A stretch of 64,000 nt of DNA from Halobacillus alkaliphilus. Its GTDB lineage: Bacteria; Bacillota; Bacilli; Bacillales; Halobacillaceae. Made by a program: the position numbers and the translations under genes. This document shows positions 45,977 through 54,616 of the stretch, piece after piece; position 1 is the first letter of the stretch; each line of letters starts with the position of its first letter. The notes below the pieces were generated by a model. That model did not search any database. It was not told the origin of the DNA and saw only the letters and a program-made list of their open reading frames with translations. Location of the stretch: positions 161,948 to 225,947 of the forward strand of contig NZ_FOOG01000002.1 in assembly GCF_900113125.1 (NCBI RefSeq), read 5' to 3'.

Positions 45977-47532
45977 GCCAGTCAACCTTTTTAAAAAGCA
46001 CCTTCATCTTAACTCTGGCTGCCCTGTTCTCTAAAATACTGGGCAGCTTATTCCGTATTCCACTCCAAAATATTGCCGGGGACGAAGTGCTTGGAATCTT
46101 CACCCTGGTCTATCCCGTTTATATGGTCACGCTGATTTTATCCGTCGCGGGGATTCCACTTGCCATCTCGAAATTGATTGCGGAAGCCCGTACGGAAGAA
46201 AACCACTTACATATTCGACTCATTTACGTGACCGCAAGTATTCTCGGTCTTTTATTTGGTTTGGTCAGTTTTACCCTGATCGCTGTATTCTCTTCCCCGA
46301 TCAGTCAGTTACTCGGGGGACCGGAAACCGAACCAGCCCTGCTGCTTGTAGCGACCGGACTGTTAATCGCTCCGTACATGGCCGTTTACCGCGGATATTT
46401 TCAAGGCTTCGATCATATGAATCCGACCGCGATTTCCCAGGTACTTGAACAGTTTTTCCGTGCAGCGCTTGTATTGCTTATCGCCTACATATTGACGCGC
46501 CTGTCCTTCTCAAATGAATGGATCGCTGGAGGCGTCATGGCGGGATCTCTGTTCGGGGTTATCGCGTCGTTCATTTACTTACGCTTCACCTACGTAAAAT
46601 CTCCGCAACGGATTCAAAAAAGCACATCCTATTCGTTTCGCGATTTCAAAACGTGGAGCCGGACCATTCTACGGATTTCTATTCCCATCGCCATTGGTAC
46701 CGTCACGATGGCTTTACTTAATTTTGTCGATTCGTTTACGATCCCTTTTAGTCTTGACCGTCACCATGAAGAGTCCTCCCTTTCTATTACGTACCTTTAC
46801 GGAATTTACGGGCGCGGCTTGTCTCTCGTACAAATTGCAACCGTATTTGCGACATCCATTATCCTTCCGCTCGTACCGTTACTGACAGCGAAGAAAAAAG
46901 AAGGCGACCGCACCGATATGCGTTCCACTATTGAAGTCACCCACCGGCTTACGAACTTGATTTCGTGGCCGGCAGCGATGGGCCTTGCCGCTCTCGCCAT
47001 TCCGTTAAACGTCGCCCTGTTTACGAATGCAGAAGGCAGCTTTGTTATCGCGATTCTCGGCATAAGCTCTGTCTTCACCTCGCTTACGATTGTAGGGACC
47101 GGTATCCTGCAGGGTATTGATTTTGCCCGGAAAGCGGCGATCATTATTATCGCCGGAGTGGTAGTTAAAGTCTTTCTCAACCTGTGGCTCGTTGGGTGGC
47201 TGGGTCTTGAAGGCGCCGGTCTCTCTACCCTGATTGTCTATGTGCTTCTAACCATCGTGAACACCTTATACATTGTCCGATACATCGCCTTCACCATCGT
47301 GTCCAAGAGCGACTTAAAAATCATCGGCTCTTCTCTTGTAATGGGAATCCTGGTCGGCGTGCCGGCTCTGTATTACTCTGTGGCTGACTGGGGAAGATGG
47401 GAAGCCTTTACTTACTCCATTCTTGCCATTGTATTCGGAGGTATCGCGTATATCGGGTGCCTATATGCTCTAAAAGCCATCGATCGTGAAACACTGAAGC
47501 GCATGCCGATGTTCGGAAAATATTTCAGTTAA
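45973..47532 (+). CDS. MOP/SpoVB-like polysaccharide flippase (CsaA position)
   Basis: A 519-aa integral membrane protein with about 14 helices, beginning MSQSTFLKSTFILTLAALFSKILGSLFRIP, the signature of SpoVB/MurJ-like exporters. LVYPVYMVTLILSVAGIPLAISKLIAEA and RGYFQGFDHMNPTAISQVLEQ are conserved blocks. Being co-translated with the TagA-like transferase and upstream of csaB, it most likely flips the secondary wall polymer intermediate, as proposed for CsaA of the B. anthracis csaAB locus. The start at 45973 is fixed by the ATGA overlap, and the longer frame is spurious. Confidence 0.85.
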   Translation: MSQSTFLKSTFILTLAALFSKILGSLFRIPLQNIAGDEVLGIFTLVYPVYMVTLILSVAGIPLAISKLIAEARTEENHLHIRLIYVTASILGLLFGLVSFTLIAVFSSPISQLLGGPETEPALLLVATGLLIAPYMAVYRGYFQGFDHMNPTAISQVLEQFFRAALVLLIAYILTRLSFSNEWIAGGVMAGSLFGVIASFIYLRFTYVKSPQRIQKSTSYSFRDFKTWSRTILRISIPIAIGTVTMALLNFVDSFTIPFSLDRHHEESSLSITYLYGIYGRGLSLVQIATVFATSIILPLVPLLTAKKKEGDRTDMRSTIEVTHRLTNLISWPAAMGLAALAIPLNVALFTNAEGSFVIAILGISSVFTSLTIVGTGILQGIDFARKAAIIIIAGVVVKVFLNLWLVGWLGLEGAGLSTLIVYVLLTIVNTLYIVRYIAFTIVSKSDLKIIGSSLVMGILVGVPALYYSVADWGRWEAFTYSILAIVFGGIAYIGCLYALKAIDRETLKRMPMFGKYFS

Positions 47533-47548
47533 TCAAGGAGGCAGACCC

Positions 47549-49129
47549 ATGAACAAACCGCGTGTCCTTTGGATCATCATGATTCTTTTACTCACAGCAA
47601 CGATCCCAAGTTTATATGAGCGCTCCTCTATCGAAAGGGCACAGGATGACTACGAGCTCGTCCTTCCATATAAACATACAAAGGAGATGGAAGAATCTGA
47701 CACCTCTCTTCCGTCTGTGCTTCAGCAGCTGCAGGCAGCCGGTCTCACCTCCGTGCTGGTCGATATAAAGGGATCCTCCCTGCCGGAAGAAGCGGTTTCT
47801 GAAATTACAGATGCTAATCTGGACGTGATTACTTCAGTTTCAGCTAACAGCGCGGAGGATTGGAAACGTGAGCTGGAGGCGGCGGTTCACTATTATGAAG
47901 GTGAAGCGGACTATGTACATATTAGCGGAGATAAGGTTCCCGGTTATCCTGATACAGCCGCTATGGACGAATTAGCCGGCATTCTTTCAGAAGGAGCAGA
48001 AGGCGTTTATTTTACCGAGTTCCAACGGCTCGAAGGATTCAAGGAATTTACCGATGATCTGAACTACAACGTGATTCGGATGCATGACCTGGATCTGTTG
48101 CACGGCCACCAGACCGTAGAAGAAAAAGTGGACCGCACGCTGCGCGCCGTGAAAGAACGTAATCAGCGCTCGATCCTGCTATCTTCTATGGAAGCCGATC
48201 CACTGAATCATACAATCACCTACTTAGAAAAGATAACAGAAGCCATGCCGTCTGCCTTTGAATTGAATGAAGCAGATGGATGGAAAGACTTCTCGCCACC
48301 GCTATTGGCAAAGCTCGCAGCGTTTCTAGCCGGGATTCTATTTATCTATCAATCGGTCGTCTCCATTTTCCATTACCGCTTATTCGGATGGCTTGCCGCC
48401 TTTGCATCGCTTGGGCTTATGATCGCTTACCTGATAACAGATTCTCTCTTATTCCTGCAGGGATTCGCCCTGGGAGTGGGACTCGTCACTCCGATTTACG
48501 CGGTCAAAGCAACGTCTCGTGGCAGCACACGAATTAAGGACATAACCTTTTCCTATTTGAAAGCGCTGGGCATCAGCCTGGCTGGGATCGTGATCATTAT
48601 CGCTTTGCTTAATGGTACGGTGTTCTTAACAGGTATTGCCCTGTTCCGGGGAGTCAAATTGCTTTACGTCGTTCCTCTGCTTTTCTTTGGAGTTTATGCC
48701 CTGTGGGGACTTACGTTTAAAGAAGTGAAAGAGTCTTTGAAGGGCTGGCACGTGATCCTTATTGTTCTCGCGGGAGCGGCAGCGGTGTATTATGTGCTGC
48801 GAAGTGGGAATAGCCAGGCTGTGAGTGAGTTTGAGTTGTGGTTCCGGACGAAGCTTGAAGAGTGGCTTTATGCACGGCCGCGGTCGAAGGAATTTCTCCT
48901 GGGCTTTCCAGCTTATCTGTTAGCTCTGGCCGTGCTCCCCCGGTTTAAGCGCATGGGGAAAATACTGCTTGTACCTGGTGTGATCGGGTTTATGTCGATC
49001 GTTAATACGTTCACCCATCTGCACATTCCGCTTCACATTTCCCTGCTCCGGACAGGCTACAGCATCGTGTTCGGCTATCTGATCGGACTGCTCGCGGTTG
49101 GAATCTATAAGCTGATTATTAAAAAGTAG
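47549..49129 (+). CDS. DUF5693-type multi-pass membrane protein
   Basis: A 526-aa protein with an N-terminal membrane anchor (about 5-22), an extracytoplasmic domain of some 235 residues (about 25-255, containing YVHISGDKVPGYPD), then about eight membrane helices (about 255-525). This arrangement matches DUF5693 proteins that are consistently encoded beside csaB in S-layer bacilli. AAGGAGG lies eight bases before the ATG and 16 bases separate it from the flippase gene, so it belongs to the wall polymer operon. Its function is unknown; a transferase or polymerase acting on the polymer outside the membrane is a possibility. Confidence 0.78.
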   Translation: MNKPRVLWIIMILLLTATIPSLYERSSIERAQDDYELVLPYKHTKEMEESDTSLPSVLQQLQAAGLTSVLVDIKGSSLPEEAVSEITDANLDVITSVSANSAEDWKRELEAAVHYYEGEADYVHISGDKVPGYPDTAAMDELAGILSEGAEGVYFTEFQRLEGFKEFTDDLNYNVIRMHDLDLLHGHQTVEEKVDRTLRAVKERNQRSILLSSMEADPLNHTITYLEKITEAMPSAFELNEADGWKDFSPPLLAKLAAFLAGILFIYQSVVSIFHYRLFGWLAAFASLGLMIAYLITDSLLFLQGFALGVGLVTPIYAVKATSRGSTRIKDITFSYLKALGISLAGIVIIIALLNGTVFLTGIALFRGVKLLYVVPLLFFGVYALWGLTFKEVKESLKGWHVILIVLAGAAAVYYVLRSGNSQAVSEFELWFRTKLEEWLYARPRSKEFLLGFPAYLLALAVLPRFKRMGKILLVPGVIGFMSIVNTFTHLHIPLHISLLRTGYSIVFGYLIGLLAVGIYKLIIKK

Positions 49130-49215
49130 ATGCTGTTAAACTTGGTTTTCATGAATAGCTTATTAAGGTATAGAGCCGGATTGTGGAAGACTCTATTTCG
49201 AGATATGAGGTGGAG

Positions 49216-49346
49216 AAAGGGGCTCCAGGGAACGACTCGCTTTCCGCGGCATGTGCTGAGCTTCCTCGGGCTTAACAGCCCTGCGGGATCTCACCGATCA
49301 TGTTCATCCCGCAGGAGTCTTCGCCGTTCCCTTCCGCCCCTTTGCG
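49216..49346 (-). repeat. Interspersed GC-rich repeat, family B short form, inverted
   Basis: Reverse-complement copy of the 39.1 kb element, with GGGAACGACTCGC, TTTCCGCGGCATGTGCTGAG and TGTTCATCCCGCAGGAGTC. A short conserved flank ATTTCGAGA lies just before it at 49195-49203. Confidence 0.85.
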
Positions 49347-49450
49347 ATTATGGAGAGCTCGAAAATCTCTGCATAATCGCCTTCCAATGAACAAGGGTAA
49401 TCTATAATCCACCCTGAGTTTTAATGTTTGTTTACGTGTAGGAACCCTGT

Positions 49451-49656
49451 TATAGAAGCATTTGAGGCAGATGCAGTATGGTTCCTGTCTTCTATAGCAG
49501 GATCCGTTCACCAGATATCGTTGGGGTGGCGGAGGAAACGACGAGACTCCCGCGGGAGAAGGAGCTAGGCGAGACCCCACAAGGAGTGTTAACGACTGAG
49601 GAGGCTTGCCAGTTCCCCCGCAGGAAAGCGAGTTGTTTCCGTAGCCGCCCTCATCT
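49451..49656 (+). repeat. Interspersed GC-rich repeat, family A, directly upstream of csaB
   Basis: Tail TATAGAAGCATTTGAGG at 49451, then the core with GGGGTGGCGGAGGAAACGAC, GACTCCCGCGGGAGAAGGA, AGGCGAGACCCCAC and CGCAGGAAAGCGAGTTG, ending GCCGCCCTCATCT. Together with the family B copy it fills the 49130-49678 spacer, which has no other gene. It ends 22 bases before the csaB start, so it will form part of any transcript that enters csaB from upstream. Confidence 0.85.
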
Positions 49657-49678
49657 AAAAAAAGAAAAGGAAGTGATA

Positions 49679-50731
49679 ATGATGCACGTCGTGTTATCTG
49701 GCTATTTCGGCTTTCATAATACAGGAGATGAAGCTATTCTCTCCTCCATGATTAAACAGCTTCGCACCCTCCATCCTGATATTCGCATTACGGTTCTTTC
49801 GGATGATCTAATCCATACCACTACCACCTATGGAGTAGAAACCGTCAGCCGCTGGAATTTCCGTGACATACGCCGCGTCCTGCGCGCAAGTGATGGGCTG
49901 ATATCAGGGGGCGGCAGTCTCCTGCAGGATGCTACCGGTCCAAAGTCGATCATCTATTATACAACCATTATCAACATGGCAAAGTGGCTCGGGAAACCCG
50001 TATTCATCTATGCTCAGGGGATGGGGCCGTTTGACCAGCCGGTTGGAAAACAACTGACCAGGTACACTTTGAATCGCGTCGACGGACTTACCGTTCGCGA
50101 CCAGGACTCTAAACAGCGGCTTCAATCGCTTGGCGTGAAGCAGGCCTGCTCCGTCGTACCCGATTCGGTCTTTGGCTATGACGCCCCGTCTGTACAGAAA
50201 AAGCACCAGATCGCGGTTAGTGTTCGTTCCTGGAATGGTTCCGAATCCTATATTCCAAAGCTTGCTTTTGCCTGTGATCAGCTGGCTCAGCAAGGTTTTT
50301 CCATTCTATTTGTTCCGATGCACGGAGAAGAGGATGAACGCTTCGCAAAACTCGTAGAACTGCAAATGACTGAACCCGCTGTCGTCGCCCCCGGGGATGA
50401 GTCCATAGAAGAAAAGCTCGAGCGGATCGCAGAATCAGTCCTTCTGATTGGTATGCGCCTGCATGCGCTCATTTTTGCAGCCGTAAGTCACACCCCGTTC
50501 CTCCCGCTCTCTTATGATCCGAAAATTGATTCCTTCGCTGCTATGTATGAGCTCGATAACGGATGGCACGTGGAAGCGGAAAATTGGGACGGACACCTTT
50601 TGTTTAAGGAAGCGCAGCGGATGCTTGATCAAAGGAGAAGAATTGGGAAACAGATGGCCGCAACCACAGCCAGATTGCACGATCAGGCTCTTTCCACAAC
50701 GAAACAGGCACTGTATGTGCTGCAAAAATAA
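49679..50731 (+). CDS. csaB: Polysaccharide pyruvyltransferase CsaB
   Basis: A 350-aa cytoplasmic enzyme transferring pyruvate from PEP as a ketal onto the secondary wall polymer, the modification SLH domains recognise. The N-terminal VVLSGYFGFHNTGDEAIL, GLISGGGSLLQDATGPKSIIYY, FIYAQGMGPFDQP, and C-terminal IGMRLHALIFAAVSHTPFLPLSYDPKI are the family's hallmarks. Two ATGs in tandem (49679, 49682) follow GGAAGTG. The open frame extends to 49478, but that part is read out of the repeat and is not coding. It ends at a strong terminator and closes the wall polymer operon. Confidence 0.94.
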   Translation: MMHVVLSGYFGFHNTGDEAILSSMIKQLRTLHPDIRITVLSDDLIHTTTTYGVETVSRWNFRDIRRVLRASDGLISGGGSLLQDATGPKSIIYYTTIINMAKWLGKPVFIYAQGMGPFDQPVGKQLTRYTLNRVDGLTVRDQDSKQRLQSLGVKQACSVVPDSVFGYDAPSVQKKHQIAVSVRSWNGSESYIPKLAFACDQLAQQGFSILFVPMHGEEDERFAKLVELQMTEPAVVAPGDESIEEKLERIAESVLLIGMRLHALIFAAVSHTPFLPLSYDPKIDSFAAMYELDNGWHVEAENWDGHLLFKEAQRMLDQRRRIGKQMAATTARLHDQALSTTKQALYVLQK

Positions 50732-50733
50732 TG

Positions 50734-50780
50734 CAAGCGGTTCAGGAGAAGGGATGGCCTTCTTCCGAACCGCTTTTTTT
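50734..50780 (+). terminator. Terminator after csaB
   Basis: AAGCGGTTC(A)GGAGAAGG and CCTTCTTCCGAACCGCTT arms followed by T6. Confidence 0.9.
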
Positions 50781-50924
50781 ACGATAAAATTTGATTGATC
50801 CACCCGCTCGTTTCATCATTATAAGCTTCCTTAATCCTTGCTTTTTGTATGATCCTGAGTTCCGCAGCTGTAGAAAAACGGGGAATCCTGCTTAATAAAA
50901 AGTCACAATTTGTAAATAAATGGA

Positions 50925-50953
50925 TTGAGACTAGTTGCAGACTATGATATATT
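50925..50953 (+). promoter_or_regulatory. Strong promoter for the 47-aa gene
   Basis: TTGAGA (50925-50930), exactly 17 bases, then TATATT (50948-50953) with extended TGA. The leader is about 84 bases and AT-rich. The rest of the 50781-51043 spacer shows nothing else. Confidence 0.75.
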
Positions 50954-51043
50954 CAACGCAAACAGAATTATTATATTAAAAAAATATTAAATATACCTTC
51001 TGCAACTTACAGATTCAACAAACTAGAGGGGGAGTTTTAGCAA

Positions 51044-51187
51044 ATGAGTCAGCACCAACAGATCTACACCCAGCTTCTTCAAGAATTTGAACAGAAACTT
51101 GATCGGCAGCTAAAGTCTAAGGAACGAGAGCTCCTTTACTGGATAGCTGAAAACCAAGCTGAAGAAATTGAGAATCAGACAGACTAG
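51044..51187 (+). CDS. 47-aa charged helical protein of unknown function
   Basis: A short gene with all signals in place: a promoter with 17-base spacing, GGGGGAG nine bases before the ATG, 47 codons, and a bidirectional terminator downstream. The peptide is glutamine- and glutamate-rich (MSQHQQIYTQLLQEFEQKL ... KSKERELLYWIAENQAEE) and should be almost wholly helical and soluble. No family is recognised. A small regulatory or anti-repressor-like protein would fit the size, but this is a guess. It sits between csaB and a chemoreceptor gene on the opposite strand. Confidence 0.75.
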   Translation: MSQHQQIYTQLLQEFEQKLDRQLKSKERELLYWIAENQAEEIENQTD

Positions 51188-51257
51188 ATATGGTTTTGAA
51201 CTCCACTCCCTACGTTAGTAGAACGGGGTGATTTTTTTGTGGTTGACTTCTATCCTA

Positions 51258-51315
51258 AAAAAACCGCAGGCAGCTCGATTCCTTTTATCAAGTACTCGAG
51301 CGTGCCTGCGGTTTA
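51258..51315. terminator. Bidirectional terminator
   Basis: AAACCGCAGGCA(GCTCGA) and its inverted partner (TCGAGC)G-TGCCTGCGGTTT. It serves the 47-aa gene (+) and the chemoreceptor gene (-). Confidence 0.85.
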
Positions 51316-51361
51316 ATTTTGGAATTCCATAAACTTTTGCTAATGTTATATCCTTAAAGTT

Positions 51362-53203
51362 TTAACCCGCCTTATCAATTGGAGGATGCTCCTCGGCTGG
51401 CTTTTCCTCATGTTCTGGTTCGGCGTCTTCCTTCCAATGAAATTCATTCACTTGACTATTCAAGTCCTCGGAGAGCTCCGACAGCTTCTTCGTACTTATC
51501 GATATTTCCTCCATTGCACTGTTGGACTGCTGAGCGGATGCGGTAACCTGCTGCACCCCGGCAGCCGATTCTTCCGATAAAGCTGCGATACCTGCAATAG
51601 ATTGGTTCATTTCGCTGCTTTCCTCTGTAATTTCAGTAAGATTGGCAGAGATCTGCTGTATCTGATCCACCATCCCGGATACCGACGTATGGATGCTTTC
51701 AAATCTCTCTTCCGTTGCATTAATTTGCTGTGTCCCTTTATTCACTTCCTCATATCCCGTTGTTAAAGAATCGGATACGTATGTAGACTCTTCTCGAATG
51801 TTTGCGACGATCTGGTTAATATCCACGACAGAATGAGCGACCTGGTCCGCAAGCTTCCTTACTTCTTCGGCCACTACAGCAAATCCTCTTCCGCTCTCCC
51901 CTGCTCTTGCCGCTTCAATGGCCGCATTCAAGGACAAAAGATTGGTTTGTTCAGCAATATCCTTGATCACGCTGCTAATCTTAGTGATTTCCTTCGTCTG
52001 AGCATCCAATCCTTTTACCTTCGTAACGGAGCTTTTCACAATCTCATCGATCGCGTGCATCTGCTCGACGGATTGCTTCATCATCGTCCGCCCTTCCTGT
52101 GACATTTGCATCACCTGGGTGGAATGATCATAGACGGAGCCTCCCATTTCCTGGGCATGCTGAATACGGTGTACTAATTTATCTGTTGATTCAGCCAGAC
52201 TCGTCGAGTAATCAGCCTGTGACTCCACACCTGTCGATAATTCCTCCATGGTGTGAACAATCTGATTGCTACCCTGCTTCACTTCATCAGCCGAATGCGT
52301 AAGCTCTTCGCTCTGCTGGGACAAGTGTTTGGAAGCATCAGAAACATTGCCGATCATATGACGCAGGTTCATCGTCATTTGATTAATCGCGCGGCTGAGA
52401 TCGCCAAATTCATCCTGACTGCGTGTCGATAAATCCTCTACTTCAAGATTTTTATTGGCTACCTGATTCACATGCTCGGTCATTTCCGTTAACTTTCTCG
52501 AAATTCGATTGCTGAACAGGAGGGCAATCACTGCGGAAAGAAGAAGCAGGACGCCTACAATTCCTCCGCCGATCAACATGTCCCGCTTCATCTTCTGATT
52601 ATACTCATCTGCCTTTTGAGCGGTCAGGGCATCAATCTCATCTGTATAATTCCCGGTACTGACAATGTAATTCCATGGCTTAAATAACTCTGAATATGCG
52701 CGTTTAGCCACCGGATTCTCTTCTCCCGGCTTCTCCCACATGTACTCCGAAAACCCGCCACTCTCTCCCTCTGTGGCAGCAGAAACGATATTCTGAACTA
52801 AATAGGTACCTTCCGGGTCCTGAATGTCGAGACGGTTACTGCCTTCCTTCTCCGGTAACATCGGGTGCGCGATGAGCTCTCCATCAGTACCGTCAATCCA
52901 AAAATAGCCAGAAGCCCCGTAGCGGAGCTCCTTCACGAGGTTCCTGCCTAATTCCTTCGCTTCCGGCTCTGACATTTCTCCCAGTTTATACTGGCTATAG
53001 GCGGATTGGAGCAACGACATAGCCGTATTCACTTCATTTTTAATCCGTAAATCGAAAGCTTCTAATTGATTCGTCCGGTAACTCTCTACCTGTTGCTGAT
53101 TATGCTGGTAGTTTGTGTAGAGATTGTAAGATCCCATTCCTGCAAAAGCCAGAAATAAGACGCTTCCAAAGGCCAGCAGCATTTTGTACTTGAACTTCTT
53201 CAT
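51362..53203 (-). CDS. Methyl-accepting chemotaxis protein with single Cache sensor
   Basis: A 613-aa transmembrane chemoreceptor. The first membrane helix is at about 8-28 and an extracellular sCache-type domain at about 35-205 contains [22 protein letters not shown] and [15 protein letters not shown]. The second helix is at about 213-232, HAMP at about 233-287, and the signalling coiled coil carries the conserved hairpin [36 protein letters not shown]. The C-terminus is acidic and lacks a CheR-docking pentapeptide. Such Cache domains often bind small organic acids, but the ligand is unknown. It is monocistronic and ends at the shared terminator. Confidence 0.92.
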   Translation of the reverse strand: MKKFKYKMLLAFGSVLFLAFAGMGSYNLYTNYQHNQQQVESYRTNQLEAFDLRIKNEVNTAMSLLQSAYSQYKLGEMSEPEAKELGRNLVKELRYGASGYFWIDGTDGELIAHPMLPEKEGSNRLDIQDPEGTYLVQNIVSAATEGESGGFSEYMWEKPGEENPVAKRAYSELFKPWNYIVSTGNYTDEIDALTAQKADEYNQKMKRDMLIGGGIVGVLLLLSAVIALLFSNRISRKLTEMTEHVNQVANKNLEVEDLSTRSQDEFGDLSRAINQMTMNLRHMIGNVSDASKHLSQQSEELTHSADEVKQGSNQIVHTMEELSTGVESQADYSTSLAESTDKLVHRIQHAQEMGGSVYDHSTQVMQMSQEGRTMMKQSVEQMHAIDEIVKSSVTKVKGLDAQTKEITKISSVIKDIAEQTNLLSLNAAIEAARAGESGRGFAVVAEEVRKLADQVAHSVVDINQIVANIREESTYVSDSLTTGYEEVNKGTQQINATEERFESIHTSVSGMVDQIQQISANLTEITEESSEMNQSIAGIAALSEESAAGVQQVTASAQQSNSAMEEISISTKKLSELSEDLNSQVNEFHWKEDAEPEHEEKPAEEHPPIDKAG

Positions 53204-53424
53204 CTCATCTTCCCCCTATGTACGTTCCCTTTTCTCTTTCTATATCGGCTTTTTTTCCCAGACCTTTTATACCTCTTATGTGATTGAATAAATGGATTTC
53301 TAAAAAAAGGAAAACGGGAGTAGGGCGGCGAAGAATGATAATGGAAAGAGAAAGTAAGATTACCCTGATGAAACCAGCCTGGCGAGAACATTGGGAACAC
53401 ATCAAGAAGAAGGAGAAAAAGAAC

Positions 53425-53664
53425 ATGGTCAATCGAATTTACACAGGTATTTCGTTTCTTTTTTTAGCAGCATTCCTATTTGCCGCTCTGTTTATATGTG
53501 CAGCGATCGGAGGAATCGGCGCAGAAACGTGGGGAAGAGAGCAATTTCTCAAGTATATGTTTGTTTATACTCCAAGCGGCCTGCTTATTGGAGGAATCGT
53601 GGCTTTGTTGGCTGGTATCAGTTTATTTGTCTGGGAATTAAAGGTGTACGCGAACAGGAAATAA
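53425..53664 (+). CDS. Small two-helix membrane protein
   Basis: A 79-aa hydrophobic protein with two membrane helices (about 7-30 and 47-72) and a conserved-looking loop with TWGREQFLKYMF. The ATG at 53425 follows AAGGAG by eight bases, whereas a longer frame from 53284 adds a very basic, unlikely extension. No family recognised. It is transcribed away from the chemoreceptor gene and ends at a short terminator. Confidence 0.65.
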   Translation: MVNRIYTGISFLFLAAFLFAALFICAAIGGIGAETWGREQFLKYMFVYTPSGLLIGGIVALLAGISLFVWELKVYANRK

Positions 53665-53673
53665 TCCAAAAGG

Positions 53674-53695
53674 AGAGTCTGAGGACTCTTTTTTA
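53674..53695 (+). terminator. Short terminator
   Basis: AGAGTC TGAG GACTCT followed by T5, ten bases after the stop of the small membrane protein gene. Confidence 0.65.
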
Positions 53696-53919
53696 ATGGA
53701 CCCCTTAACCCCCCTGTTGATTTTCCAGTAAAGCACCCGTTTGTGTAACAACGGTTTCGTTCATTTCGTATGGAAAAATGGGGGATGGGCAGAGGAATGA
53801 AACCTAATATTCATGATTATAAAGAAAACGCTCTAGAAAAGGATCTACTACAAGTTTTTCACACGTTTTTGGCTTGTTTTACTGATACGAATGGGAGTCA
53901 TTCCAACGCAACATATCGC

Positions 53920-54106
53920 AATGGGGCGGAAGGGAACGGCGAAGACTCCTGCGGGATGAACATGATCGGTGAGATCCCGGAAGGCGAAGCCTGAGGAAGC
54001 TCACCACAAGGGATGTTCGACTAAGATTGCCACGTCCTGTGGCAACGCCGAACGACCCTGCGTCGTGCAGGGCCGCGGAAAGCGAGCCGTTCCCTGGAGC
54101 CCTTTT
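53920..54106 (+). repeat. Interspersed GC-rich repeat, family B long form
   Basis: Outer stem GGGAACGGC/GCCGTTCCC enclosed by GGGGC..GAGCCC, then GACTCCTGCGGGATGAAC, GGCGAAGCC and GAGGAAGCTCACC. An inserted hairpin segment (CCACGTCCTGTGG and CCCTGCGTCGTGCAGGG) lies before GCGGAAAGCGA. The 53665-54266 spacer otherwise holds only terminator-like hairpins and a fragment at 53712-53740 resembling 61107-61131. Confidence 0.85.
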
Positions 54107-54123
54107 CTCTACAAAAGATCTCG

Positions 54124-54171
54124 AAACTGCTTCTTAAACAATTCGGCCCTATTGTTTAAGAAGCAGTTTTT
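54124..54171. repeat. Perfect 19-bp-arm hairpin beside the family B repeat
   Basis: Arms 54124-54142 and 54151-54169 (AAACTGCTTCTTAAACAAT and its inverse) around TCGGCCCT, followed by T's on the plus strand. It could terminate readthrough from the repeat, but no plus-strand gene ends here. Confidence 0.65.
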
Positions 54172-54211
54172 AAACCATCAACAGTAACTTATAATAGAGC
54201 TTCTTTATTAA

Positions 54212-54247
54212 CAAAAATAAAAAGAGAAACGCTCAGGTCAGCGTTTC
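54212..54247 (-). terminator. Terminator of the 97-aa gene
   Basis: GAAACGCT/AGCGTTTC arms around CAGGTC, followed on the minus strand by CTCTTTTTATTTTTG. Confidence 0.8.
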
Positions 54248-54266
54248 CCGCAATATATTATGATCA

Positions 54267-54560
54267 TCATACTTGCTTCAACTCGTCTCTAGCAACCATA
54301 AGCACCGTCCGTTGATCCGGAATCAAATCAACAGCTGCGGTCCCTTGATACGTTTGTCCCTCTGCCCCAATTATGTGCAGTTGAAGATGCTTTCCTTCTT
54401 TTTGGAGATCCTCAAAAAAACTGACATCCTCTACCTTGTTTAAACTGACGGTCCAGTTCACAAGTGGTCCAACATCATCAATCAATAATAAACCTTTAGA
54501 AAACTCCACTTCGTTGTGATCTTCATTATATAATATCTGTTTTATAGTCACATTTTTCAT
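54267..54560 (-). CDS. Conserved-looking 97-aa hypothetical protein
   Basis: A soluble 97-residue protein beginning MKNVTIKQILYNEDHNEVEFSKGLLLID, predicted largely beta-stranded, with no signal peptide or cysteines. The ATG at 54560 follows GGGGG by nine bases and is preferred to 54593. Codon use and a ribosome site and terminator support a real gene. No family is recognised. It lies just downstream of a lipoprotein gene on the same strand. Confidence 0.65.
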   Translation of the reverse strand: MKNVTIKQILYNEDHNEVEFSKGLLLIDDVGPLVNWTVSLNKVEDVSFFEDLQKEGKHLQLHIIGAEGQTYQGTAAVDLIPDQRTVLMVARDELKQV

Positions 54561-54616
54561 CCAGTGTGTCCCCCTCTCCCCACTATTCAACAAAAGAAGA
54601 TGGGTTTCCTGCCTGT

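Noticed and set aside
49478..49678. Upstream extension of the csaB reading frame
   Set aside because: It translates the family A repeat and has no ribosome site; the canonical N-terminus begins at 49679 after GGAAGTG.
49130..49678. Insertion sequence or transposase in the repeat-rich spacer
   Set aside because: No transposase-like frame or terminal inverted repeats with target duplication were seen; only the A and B elements.
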